Assembly (NCBI GenBank): GCA_030682255.1
Contig: JAUXOK010000009.1
Location: 176,428 to 240,427, forward strand
DNA length: 64,000 nt
Direction of reading: 5' to 3'
DNA from: Bacteroidota bacterium
Lineage (GTDB): Bacteria > Bacteroidota > Bacteroidia > NS11-12g > UBA955
Below are positions 8,089 to 13,785 of the stretch, in pieces (the first letter of the stretch is position 1; each line of letters starts with the position of its first letter). A program made the translations under genes and the position numbers. The notes beneath the pieces were generated by a model. It did not search any database and was not told where the DNA came from. It saw only the letters and a list, made by a program, of their open reading frames with translations.

Positions 8089-8259
8089 ATGGAAGTAACA
8101 AAATTTATGACATTAAAGGAACTAGCAGATAGATACAATTTATCTCCAGTGGCAATGAAAAAACAAATCTTGTTGATTGATGGCATAGCATACAAAGGCA
8201 AAAGAAAGCGTTTTTATACACCAGGAGAAGTGAAATTAATTATTAAAGGAATGGAATAA
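8089..8259 (+). CDS. Small helix-turn-helix protein next to attL (56 aa)
   Basis: The product is a single winged-helix-like DNA-binding unit: FMTLKELADRYNLSPVAMKKQI, then a basic turn (YKGKRKRFYTPGEVKLI). It has the length and character of excisionase or MerR-like mini-proteins. I use the ATG at 8089, because the longer frame begins inside the attachment site and crosses the arm-type repeats. Its place between attL and the rest of the element suggests a recombination directionality factor, but that is inference. A -7-like element for a downstream RNA overlaps its stop codon. Confidence 0.55.
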   Translation: MEVTKFMTLKELADRYNLSPVAMKKQILLIDGIAYKGKRKRFYTPGEVKLIIKGME

Positions 8260-8263
8260 TATT

Positions 8264-8271
8264 TACCTTTG
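8264..8271 (+). promoter_or_regulatory. -7-like element TACCTTTG ahead of RNA candidate A
   Basis: It matches TAnnTTTG and begins 5 nt after the stop of the small HTH gene. No good -33 TTTG is visible. It could drive the structured RNA that follows. Confidence 0.4.
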
Positions 8272-8277
8272 CAAAGG

Positions 8278-8495
8278 GATTTAATAAGACTTTACACATA
8301 GAAAAGCTTAGTGCATGGAAGCCCTAAAGTGCCTAATTAACTTTTAAAGTGCCTTGTATAAAGTTTTATTATTGCTTTAATTTAGTGAGCTATACAGCCT
8401 TAAAATTGTGGTCACTAGATTTTAAGCAAACAAGGTTAAAAGTTGGTTCGCCATGCAAGCTCACTACTTGTGGAAACCAATTTTTAACCTTTTTT
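8278..8495 (+). ncRNA. Structured RNA candidate A (about 215 nt) ending in a terminator
   Basis: This stretch between the small HTH gene and hicA holds no coding frame of quality. It has two long adjacent hairpins. The first pairs 8372-8388 with 8412-8429, about 16 bp with a small bulge and an inner GCT/AGC hairpin. The second pairs 8432-8448 with 8475-8491, 17 bp including one G-T pair, followed by six T. The direct repeat TAAAGTGCCT occurs at 8325-8334 and 8345-8354, exactly 20 bp apart. A TAnnTTTG element precedes the region. I know no family it matches. Confidence 0.45.
8432..8495 (+). terminator. Strong hairpin terminator ahead of hicA's 3' end
   Basis: A 17-bp stem (8432-8448 with 8475-8491) with a 26-nt loop is followed by T(6) at 8490-8495. 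It ends RNA candidate A and separates it from the convergent hicA gene. Confidence 0.7.
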
Positions 8496-8499
8496 ATGA

Positions 8500-8730
8500 T
8501 TATTCATTCAAAAAATCCAACAAATCCTTTTCAGACAATCCCAATGTTTTAAGATTGTTTTTGATTATAAACACAGGTATCGGACTTATATGAGTTTGGA
8601 TAATAATAGGACGAATCATGTTTAATTTGCTCCATTTCTCATGACCTCCTTTTGTCCCTATTTTTTTACAACCACAAAACACTAGAAACCTTTGAAAATC
8701 CTTTAATGCTATGTTGCTTAACTTTGCCAT
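8500..8730 (-). CDS. hicA: HicA-type mRNA interferase toxin
   Basis: 76 aa, the normal size of HicA, with a double-stranded-RNA-binding-like fold. The conserved catalytic His lies in GTKGGHEKW (about residue 30), preceded by the FLVFCGCKKI segment and followed by an IIQTHISPIPVFIIKNNLKTLGLS region typical of the family. HicA toxins cleave mRNA when not held by HicB. Its ATG overlaps the last base of the hicB TAA stop, so translation is coupled. The order antitoxin then toxin is the less frequent hicBA arrangement. Confidence 0.88.
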   Translation of the reverse strand: MAKLSNIALKDFQRFLVFCGCKKIGTKGGHEKWSKLNMIRPIIIQTHISPIPVFIIKNNLKTLGLSEKDLLDFLNE

Positions 8731-9086
8731 TAAGCACTAACCTTGAAGCCATTATTAAACAAAATTGAATGATTGCTTTGTATAATATTGCTTAAATAAT
8801 CATTGTTAGAAATTCTATTTAATACATTTGGAGAAATAGCGTTGTTTTTGTTTTTGAACACCCAACCGAGCTGAAGCAAATATTTGTTAAGTGTTTTTTT
8901 CTTTCTGCAATAATCTAAAGTTTCTTGAATGACAAGTTCTAAAGACTTTAAAGCCTTTTGTTCTGTTTCTGCATAGCCTGAAACATCTAACGAAGGACAA
9001 AACGAAATAAATACATTATCCTCCTTAAAAGTAATTGCAGTTAATTCGCATATAATACCATTGGGTTTAACTATTATTTTTTCCAT
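8730..9086 (-). CDS. hicB: HicB-type antitoxin
   Basis: 118 aa. The N-terminal HicB fold is visible as ICELTAITFKEDNVFISFCPSLDVSGYAETEQKALKSL, the partial RNase H-like domain that covers HicA. The C-terminal part, with LLQLGWVFKNK, may hold the DNA-binding or dimer element used for autoregulation. I take the ATG at 9086, because a -7 element TATTTTTG ends 8 nt before it; the frame is open 11 codons further. It is paired with hicA with a 1-nt overlap. A toxin-antitoxin pair on a mobile element usually stabilises it or acts against phage. Confidence 0.85.
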   Translation of the reverse strand: MEKIIVKPNGIICELTAITFKEDNVFISFCPSLDVSGYAETEQKALKSLELVIQETLDYCRKKKTLNKYLLQLGWVFKNKNNAISPNVLNRISNNDYLSNIIQSNHSILFNNGFKVSA

Positions 9087-9094
9087 TTCGCTTA

Positions 9095-9102
9095 CAAAAA
9101 TA
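9095..9102 (-). promoter_or_regulatory. -7 element TATTTTTG for hicBA
   Basis: It matches TAnnTTTG and ends 8 nt before the hicB ATG at 9086, which predicts a nearly leaderless hicBA mRNA and supports the shorter hicB start. Confidence 0.5.
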
Positions 9103-9165
9103 CAATTTTGAAATGACATCTAAAAAAACATAATGATATAAATTAACATCTAACCATATTAAATC

Positions 9166-9192
9166 AAAAAGCCACTAATTAAAGTGGCTTTT
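9166..9192 (-). terminator. Terminator of RNA candidate B / coiled-coil gene
   Basis: AAGCCACT (9169-9176) and AGTGGCTT (9183-9190) form an 8-bp stem with a 6-nt loop, followed on the minus strand by T residues. Confidence 0.75.
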
Positions 9193-9265
9193 CGGCTAAC
9201 TCTCGAAATGAGGACTTACAAAAACTGCCCCCAAACAATGAACGTCCGAAACGTGTTAGCTTGCA
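9166..9265 (-). ncRNA. Structured RNA candidate B (about 100 nt)
   Basis: On the minus strand a TATCTTTG -7-like element (9270-9277) is followed by a noncoding stretch closed by GCTAAC/GTTAGC (9255-9260 with 9195-9200). Inside it is a GGAC/GTCC pair (9212-9215 with 9244-9247) and a C-rich single-stranded patch, and a terminator hairpin ends the stretch at 9166-9192. It lies directly after the stop of the coiled-coil gene and before hicB. It may be an independent small RNA or a structured 3' UTR. I recognise no family. Confidence 0.4.
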
Positions 9266-9269
9266 AGGG

Positions 9270-9277
9270 CAAAGATA
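9270..9277 (-). promoter_or_regulatory. -7-like element TATCTTTG ahead of RNA candidate B
   Basis: It matches TAnnTTTG on the minus strand. No -33 element is visible at the usual distance. Confidence 0.35.
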
Positions 9278-9285
9278 TAAAATAA

Positions 9286-9648
9286 TCAATTATAAACTTG
9301 AATAAAATCAATTTCATCATGAATGTCTATAAAAACCTTATAATGAGTTTCAAAATCTCTTGATACTTTAATTTTATTTTTTAGTTCAGGGTATTCTTTA
9401 AAAAAGGTAAATATCAATAGTTTTAAATTTTTGATTTTATCATTTAATGTATCAATTGTTTTTAAATTTGTTGATTTTAATGCCTTTAATTCACTTATTC
9501 TATCAATTAATTCAGACTGATTTTCCTCTTCTTTAATTAGTCTTGATTCTATGTGTAATAATTCTGAAAGAGTTCCCTCATTATCATCTTCAAGTGTTCT
9601 TAACCTTTTAGTTAAATCAATAAATTCTAGTACATTTTTGTTATTCAT
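9286..9648 (-). CDS. Hypothetical coiled-coil protein (120 aa)
   Basis: A small, mostly helical protein with strong heptad character through about residues 10-80 (TKRLRTLEDDNEGTLSELLHI and ELIDRISELKALKSTN). A C-terminal segment is rich in aromatic and acidic residues and ends DIHDEIDFIQVYN. No catalytic motif is visible. The ATG at 9648 is preferred to a GTG two codons upstream. It diverges from the leader of the next gene across a region of TATGATATTT-like 10-bp repeats and is followed by RNA candidate B. Function is unknown. Confidence 0.5.
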   Translation of the reverse strand: MNNKNVLEFIDLTKRLRTLEDDNEGTLSELLHIESRLIKEEENQSELIDRISELKALKSTNLKTIDTLNDKIKNLKLLIFTFFKEYPELKNKIKVSRDFETHYKVFIDIHDEIDFIQVYN

Positions 9649-9660
9649 AATCACAAAATT

Positions 9661-9710
9661 AATGACATTTTATGATACTTAAAAAAATATTATGATATTT
9701 TAAAATATTT
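9661..9710. repeat. 10-bp repeats related to TATGATATTT (inner copy)
   Basis: Five consecutive 10-mers read AATGACATTT, TATGATACTT, AAAAAAATAT, TATGATATTT, TAAAATATTT. Three of them are close to the tandem 10-mers at 18038-18067. They lie in the divergent promoter region of the coiled-coil gene and the leader of 9868-10218, so they could be an operator. Confidence 0.45.
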
Positions 9711-9714
9711 GTTT

Positions 9715-9722
9715 TATGTTTG
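9715..9722 (+). promoter_or_regulatory. -7-like element TATGTTTG for the 9868-11496 unit
   Basis: It matches TAnnTTTG and is followed by about 145 nt of structured leader before the ATG at 9868, in contrast to the very short leaders elsewhere in the window. Confidence 0.45.
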
Positions 9723-9778
9723 CAACGCAAGTTTTCCAAATTATTCACCAATGGCATGAATACCTTATTTAATTTACA

Positions 9779-9882
9779 CCCACACGAGCGTTTAAGAAAC
9801 GTAGAAATAGAATTGCCTAGCAATTTGGTTGACTTGCAGCGTGTGGGCTTTTTTATTCATTTTTTTTATGCAAGTCAACCAA
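9779..9882 (+). promoter_or_regulatory. Structured leader: terminator hairpin plus start-codon pairing element
   Basis: CCCACACG (9779-9786) pairs with CGTGTGGG (9840-9847), followed by C and T(6), making a terminator-like outer stem. Inside it are two perfect small hairpins, CGTTT/AAACG (9789-9801) and AATTGC/GCAATT (9811-9825). The remaining strand TTGGTTGACTTGCA (9825-9838) is the exact complement of TGCAAGTCAACCAA (9869-9882), which overlaps the ATG of the next gene. Two exclusive structures are thus possible, one ending transcription and one hiding the start codon. This looks like an attenuator or a plasmid-type copy-control leader. Confidence 0.6.
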
Positions 9883-10218
9883 AACAACTCCCTAGAGTTC
9901 CTTACCGTAGGTATCGAAGAACTAGCGTCTAATCCACGAAACGGACACATCTTAATTGAAGCTTCAGTAAGACTTTTAGAAACCTCTGATTTTTCAGAGT
10001 ACAGGGAAACCCTAGACAGGCTTTTCAATGGCTTTATTCAATCCGAAATGATTACTGAAGAACTAGACTACATTGAACGTTCAAACACTTTTTTTGCCTA
10101 CACAAAGCTTTATGCCTTTTTTCTGAATTTAGAAAATGCTTTTAATGTTATCATGCCACCAGGTAAAAAACTAATCGACATTCAAGAACCAAACAAGTAC
10201 ATTAAATTAGAAAAATAA
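9868..10218 (+). CDS. Hypothetical protein ahead of the second recombinase (116 aa)
   Basis: I do not recognise the family. The sequence is acidic and helical (LEASVRLLETSDFSEYRETLDRL is representative only in its charge pattern) and lacks signal peptide, membrane segment or metal motif. The ATG at 9868 was chosen because it lies at the end of the structured leader; an open frame upstream reads through that leader. It ends 3 nt before the start of the tyrosine recombinase at 10222, so the two are translated from one mRNA. A role as accessory factor or regulator of that recombinase is plausible but unproven. Confidence 0.55.
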   Translation: MQVNQNNSLEFLTVGIEELASNPRNGHILIEASVRLLETSDFSEYRETLDRLFNGFIQSEMITEELDYIERSNTFFAYTKLYAFFLNLENAFNVIMPPGKKLIDIQEPNKYIKLEK

Positions 10219-10221
10219 GCC

Positions 10222-11496
10222 ATGAAACCATATATGAATAGCATGAAACAAAAGGTTAAGGTATTGTTTTGGCACAGACTAAACAAAACCAATAGCAAAG
10301 GTTTAGCACCAATATATGCAAGGATTACCGTTAATGGAGAAAGGGTGGATTTTAGCACAGGTGTTTATGTTAAAAAGTCGGATTTTGACACTAAAACAAA
10401 AAAGATAAAATCTAGTAGTGGCAATATCAACAATGATTATTTTGCTAATAGGCTTAATTTGATTGAAGTGAAAATCAATAAAATGACCAATGATTTAGTT
10501 TCAAATAACATTGATGTTACCAAAGAAAACATGAAGTATCTTATTGCTGGAGGAAAAGCAAGTATGTTAAAAAACAATAATTCAGCTCCAAAATTCATTG
10601 AACTTTGTAATAAATATATTGATAAAAAACTAGTTCACAATTCAGATTTAACAGCAAAATACCAAAGATTTACAACCAATATTCAGAAGTATATTAAAAA
10701 GAATTTCGGACAAAAAGACGTCAATTTATCACTTGTTCGACTAGGTTTTGTTGATGATTTGTATTTCTACTTAAAAAACAATCTAAAGTATGGATACGAT
10801 ACAACAAATAAGTACGTTTCATTTGTAAAAAGAATGTTGGATTTTGCTGTTTTAAACGACTATTTGGAAACCAATCCAATCAAAGCTTATAAATGCGAAT
10901 CATACGGACGAAAAAAGGATATTTTATTTTTGTCTGAAGACGAGCTTTTAAAAATCTATAACCACACCTTTGATAATCCGACAATGGAAAAGGTTAAAAA
11001 CTTGTTTTTATTCCAATGCTTTACAGGTCTTGCTTATGGTGATATGTATAATTTAACACCATCAAATATAAGACTTCAAAACAATAGATATTGGATAATA
11101 AAAGAAAGACAAAAAACAGGCGTTACCTCAAACATTCCTATGCTCCCCGAAACATTAGAAATTTTAACCAGGATAAAATTTGAAAATGCAGCTTTAAACG
11201 ATCGCTTAATAAATTGTATCACGAATCAGAGTTACAACAAGTATTTAAAAGTGTTGAGTGTTGAAACAGGGATAAGTATTTTATTGACTAGTCATATTGC
11301 ACGAAAAACGTTTGCAACGCTAATTTTAAACAAAAGTAATGCAAGTATTGAATCAGTTGCTAAAATGCTAGGTCATGCAAATACAAGAGTAACACAAAGC
11401 ACCTATTCAAGAATATTGAACACTAAAATTGAATCCGAAATACAAGATTTTAGTTTTATCAATCATCAAACAAACTTTGTAACGCTCCATCAGTAA
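10222..11496 (+). CDS. Tyrosine recombinase lacking the first catalytic Arg
   Basis: 424 aa with the three-part plan of Bacteroidota integrases. There is an arm-binding domain (about 8-90, PIYARITVNGERVDFSTGV), a SAM-like core-binding domain (about 120-225) and a catalytic domain. In the catalytic domain the Arg I position reads FTGLAYGDM, with Ala instead of Arg. The other residues are present: Lys in RQKTGV, the H-x-x-R box as SHIARKTF, His in LGHANTRV and the Tyr nucleophile in STYSRI. Loss of Arg I is known from IntDOT of the Bacteroides element CTnDOT and relatives. The ATG at 10243 (MKQKVKV) is an alternative start. It follows the unknown gene by 3 nt. Confidence 0.88.
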   Translation: MKPYMNSMKQKVKVLFWHRLNKTNSKGLAPIYARITVNGERVDFSTGVYVKKSDFDTKTKKIKSSSGNINNDYFANRLNLIEVKINKMTNDLVSNNIDVTKENMKYLIAGGKASMLKNNNSAPKFIELCNKYIDKKLVHNSDLTAKYQRFTTNIQKYIKKNFGQKDVNLSLVRLGFVDDLYFYLKNNLKYGYDTTNKYVSFVKRMLDFAVLNDYLETNPIKAYKCESYGRKKDILFLSEDELLKIYNHTFDNPTMEKVKNLFLFQCFTGLAYGDMYNLTPSNIRLQNNRYWIIKERQKTGVTSNIPMLPETLEILTRIKFENAALNDRLINCITNQSYNKYLKVLSVETGISILLTSHIARKTFATLILNKSNASIESVAKMLGHANTRVTQSTYSRILNTKIESEIQDFSFINHQTNFVTLHQ

Positions 11497-11519
11497 CCAA
11501 ACCAAAAACCACGACAATA

Positions 11520-11547
11520 AAAAAAGCCCCAGTAAAGGGGCTTTTTT
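11520..11547. terminator. Bidirectional terminator
   Basis: GCCCC and GGGGC with a 6-nt loop are flanked by A(6) and T(6) runs, between the recombinase (plus) and the membrane protein (minus), which converge here. Confidence 0.85.
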
Positions 11548-11554
11548 ATTTAAA

Positions 11555-12049
11555 TTAACTATAACATTCTAAGCGGTTGTAATAAATGATAATCATTTCA
11601 ATTATTCTCCAAAGAATAAAAAGAACACAACCTAATATGAACAAAGTAAAAGAGTATTTATGATTGTTTTTAGCTTTACTCATTGGGGTTTTTGTCATAT
11701 CTTCAAATAGTTTATTAAATTCATCAGTAATAAAACCAACCTTTATTGCTGTATGGTTGTACCCAAACTGAATTTCATGTATTTTTAACATCAATTCTAA
11801 AAACTTAAATCCTTTGAAAATTGATAAGCCCCAAAAAATTATCGCAATACCCAAAGGTATTTGAGACAATTTAATAGGTTGTTCAAGTGTTTGTTGAACT
11901 GCAAATCCAATTGATGCCACAGATAATGCACCTATGTAATAAATGTATTTATATTGCATTTCCAAGTATTGCTTTTGCGTTTCTTTTTGAGATTCTTTTA
12001 ATGCTTCTTTATCCACTGGAACCGCTTTACTATTTTCATTTGTATTCAT
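11555..12049 (-). CDS. Hypothetical small membrane protein (164 aa)
   Basis: An N-terminal charged segment of about 35 residues precedes a hydrophobic pair (about 36-52 YIYYIGALSVASIGFAV and 64-82 PLGIAIIFWGLSIFKGF). A soluble middle and a final membrane segment follow (about 133-155, FTLFILGCVLFILW). No enzymatic motif is seen. The upstream DNA is the TTARCGTT repeat array, so the array may also be its operator. Small membrane proteins in mobile elements often serve exclusion or defence roles, but nothing in this sequence shows it. Confidence 0.55.
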   Translation of the reverse strand: MNTNENSKAVPVDKEALKESQKETQKQYLEMQYKYIYYIGALSVASIGFAVQQTLEQPIKLSQIPLGIAIIFWGLSIFKGFKFLELMLKIHEIQFGYNHTAIKVGFITDEFNKLFEDMTKTPMSKAKNNHKYSFTLFILGCVLFILWRIIEMIIIYYNRLECYS

Positions 12050-12098
12050 TTTTCAAGTATAATGGATTTTGATAACTTTTTATAAAAAACTACAACAA

Positions 12099-12317
12099 TT
12101 AGCGTTTCTGTTAGCGTAAATTAGCGTTACTCTTAGCGTTTTTATCCGTTTCGTTAGCGTTTTTTAACGTTACTTTTAGCGTTTCGTTAGCGTTTCTTAA
12201 CGTTATTGTTAACGTTACTTTTAGCGTTAATAACGCTAACTTAAAGAATGTAGTATTTACAAGGGTTTTAAGCGTTTTTTAGCGTTTCGTTAGCGTTATT
12301 TAGCGTTTTTTAGCGTT
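12099..12317. repeat. Array of about 17 TTARCGTT-type iterons, helically phased
   Basis: Eleven exact TTAGCGTT, three TTAACGTT, one TTAGCGTA, one TTAAGCGTT and one inverted copy (AACGCTAA at 12232-12239) lie in 219 bp. Starts fall at 12099, 12111, 12121, 12133, 12154, 12164, 12176, 12187, 12197, 12209, 12221, 12232(inv), 12268, 12279, 12290, 12300 and 12310. Most steps are 10-12 bp (one is 21), so the sites face one side of the helix. They form two blocks separated by 36 bp. This suits a replication-origin iteron set or a multi-copy operator. Confidence 0.8.
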
Positions 12318-12332
12318 ATTTTCACACTATAA

Positions 12333-13343
12333 TTATTGTGCAGAATCTTCCCATTCTCCACAATTATTCATTAAATATTCTCTCATAGTTTGCACATCAT
12401 CAAACATCACTTCGCCCAGTTCGTTTTTATCCTTTAAATAAAAATCAGCCAAATCAGAAAAATCCTTTTTAAAAGCTTCAGGTACTCTTTTTTCCAAAAA
12501 ATCATCAACCGAAATATTTAAACCTAAAGCTTGATGAATTTCATCAGCTTTTAATTTCCAATATTTATATTGTGAAACATCAGGAAACAAAACCACTTTT
12601 CGACCTTTTAAAACTTTGCATTTTTCAATATTTAAACCATTTGCACTACCACAAGCCAACCAAATAAAATCAGGGTGAAACAAATAACAAATCATTGCAG
12701 TTTTTTCACTTTCGACAATTGCAATTGGTTCATTGGGTTCATACATTAAAATATGTTCGCCAAAAAAACATTGCTTCAAATTAAATTCCCCTGGTATCAA
12801 TCCTTTTTTCTTTAATAAAATATGCACCCAATTAAAAACTTTGTTTCTTTTTCCTTTAATTGAATCATATAACATGATTTTACCACTTCTTATTTTTTGG
12901 TCAATATCAACTAACCAAAAAACATTTGCGCCAGTATTATTCCAATGTGATGAATTACCAACTCTATATCTTTTAATTAGATTGTCTGCAATGTATTTAC
13001 CAAAGCTTCTTATTAAGAATACATGAAAATTATTGTATTTACCTGAATTTAGTTTTACTGAAGCTTCAAAATACTTTTTATTAATAAAGCTTGTTTCTTT
13101 AACAATAAAAGTAGTCGGTTTATTTGAAATGTATGCGCTTTTATCAATGTTAGGGTTATTTTTAAAGTATTCTGAGTAATGATAATGATAATTACATTTT
13201 TCTATTCTATCACATTTACCAACATCATCGTTTAATTCTTCAAAAGTTTCTGGATGAACATACCTGGTAAATTTTTTTTTGTGATGGCAATTTGGGCAGT
13301 CATATTTCTTTTTTCCTGACCTATTATCTAGTATAAAATTCAT
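12333..13343 (-). CDS. Zinc-finger/TOPRIM primase-like protein (DUF6371-like)
   Basis: 336 aa. The N terminus has a zinc-ribbon-like region: CPNCHHKKKFTRY, then a CDRIEKCNYHYH segment supplying further Cys/His ligands. The C-terminal half has TOPRIM-like signatures: the acidic motif IAIVESEKTAMICY (about 215-230), GSANGLNI and the strand VVLFPDVSQYKYW with its Asp. This is the plan of DUF6371 proteins found in Bacteroidota mobile elements next to helicase genes, thought to act in primer synthesis. It lies between two iteron arrays, with the GTGCCGAA array in front of it and the TTARCGTT array behind it, downstream of the helicase gene. A role in starting element replication is likely. Confidence 0.72.
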   Translation of the reverse strand: MNFILDNRSGKKKYDCPNCHHKKKFTRYVHPETFEELNDDVGKCDRIEKCNYHYHYSEYFKNNPNIDKSAYISNKPTTFIVKETSFINKKYFEASVKLNSGKYNNFHVFLIRSFGKYIADNLIKRYRVGNSSHWNNTGANVFWLVDIDQKIRSGKIMLYDSIKGKRNKVFNWVHILLKKKGLIPGEFNLKQCFFGEHILMYEPNEPIAIVESEKTAMICYLFHPDFIWLACGSANGLNIEKCKVLKGRKVVLFPDVSQYKYWKLKADEIHQALGLNISVDDFLEKRVPEAFKKDFSDLADFYLKDKNELGEVMFDDVQTMREYLMNNCGEWEDSAQ

Positions 13344-13785
13344 ATAATTTGTGAGTTTTTTAGGTTATTTTATGCTGTTGTATTTTCTGCTGTGGTGAAT
13401 CTTTTTTGTGTTTTATTCGGCACTTTCGGCACTTTTAATGATAATTTATTATTTTTCAACTACTTAGTTTGTTTTTTTACGGTAATTTCTCGGCACTCAT
13501 TCGGCACTTTTATTGATTTTTTGTGCCTTTTTTGGCATTATTAAGACAATTTCAATATTTATTTCATTAAAAACAGGGTAAAAAAACCATAAAAAAAAGT
13601 GCCGAAAGTGCCGAATGAGTGCCGAGTTTTTTTTACTTCGGCACTCTAAAGAACCTAATAAAATAAAGCAACTTATTAAATAAGTGCCGAAAGTGCCGAA
13701 CTTTTTATAATTTTTCAACATTTTTTTTATTTTTATATAAATAAAGGATGGTTTTTTAGCTTAAAAAAAATATTTTTTTTGAAAT
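13344..13785. other. Putative replication-origin region (442 bp, noncoding)
   Basis: No credible gene is present; a 74-codon minus-strand frame here reads through the repeats. The stretch contains ten GTGCCGAA-type sites followed by a very AT-rich segment (about 13701-13785) with long T and A runs, the combination seen in iteron origins with a DNA-unwinding element. It also must carry the promoter of the primase-like gene. It lies between the helicase and primase-like genes. Confidence 0.6.
13416..13700. repeat. Ten GTGCCGAA-type sites in dyad arrangement
   Basis: Left group in inverted orientation (TTCGGCAC or CTCGGCAC): 13416, 13425, 13489, 13500. Right group in direct orientation: 13599, 13608, 13619 (GTGCCGAG), 13684, 13693, with one inverted copy at 13637. 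Pairs are spaced 9 or 11 bp. The pair at 13489-13507 (11-bp step) is the mirror image of the pair at 13608-13626, giving a long imperfect palindrome centred near 13558. The 9-bp pair is repeated at 13416, 13599 and 13684. Confidence 0.75.

Noticed and set aside
8349-8552. 67-codon plus-strand frame over RNA candidate A
   Set aside because: It overlaps the two long hairpins, the terminator and the 3' end of hicA and has no protein character.
9720-9932. 70-codon plus-strand frame over the structured leader
   Set aside because: It overlaps the terminator stem and the start of the 9868 gene in another frame; the pairing pattern explains the sequence better.
12099-13700. Possible CRISPR array
   Set aside because: The repeats are 8-mers at 9-12-bp steps without 25-40-bp spacers, and no cas gene is present in the window.
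13497-13721. 74-codon minus-strand frame within the GTGCCGAA array
   Set aside because: It reads straight through the repeats, its composition follows them, and it has no domain; the region is better explained as an origin-like array.
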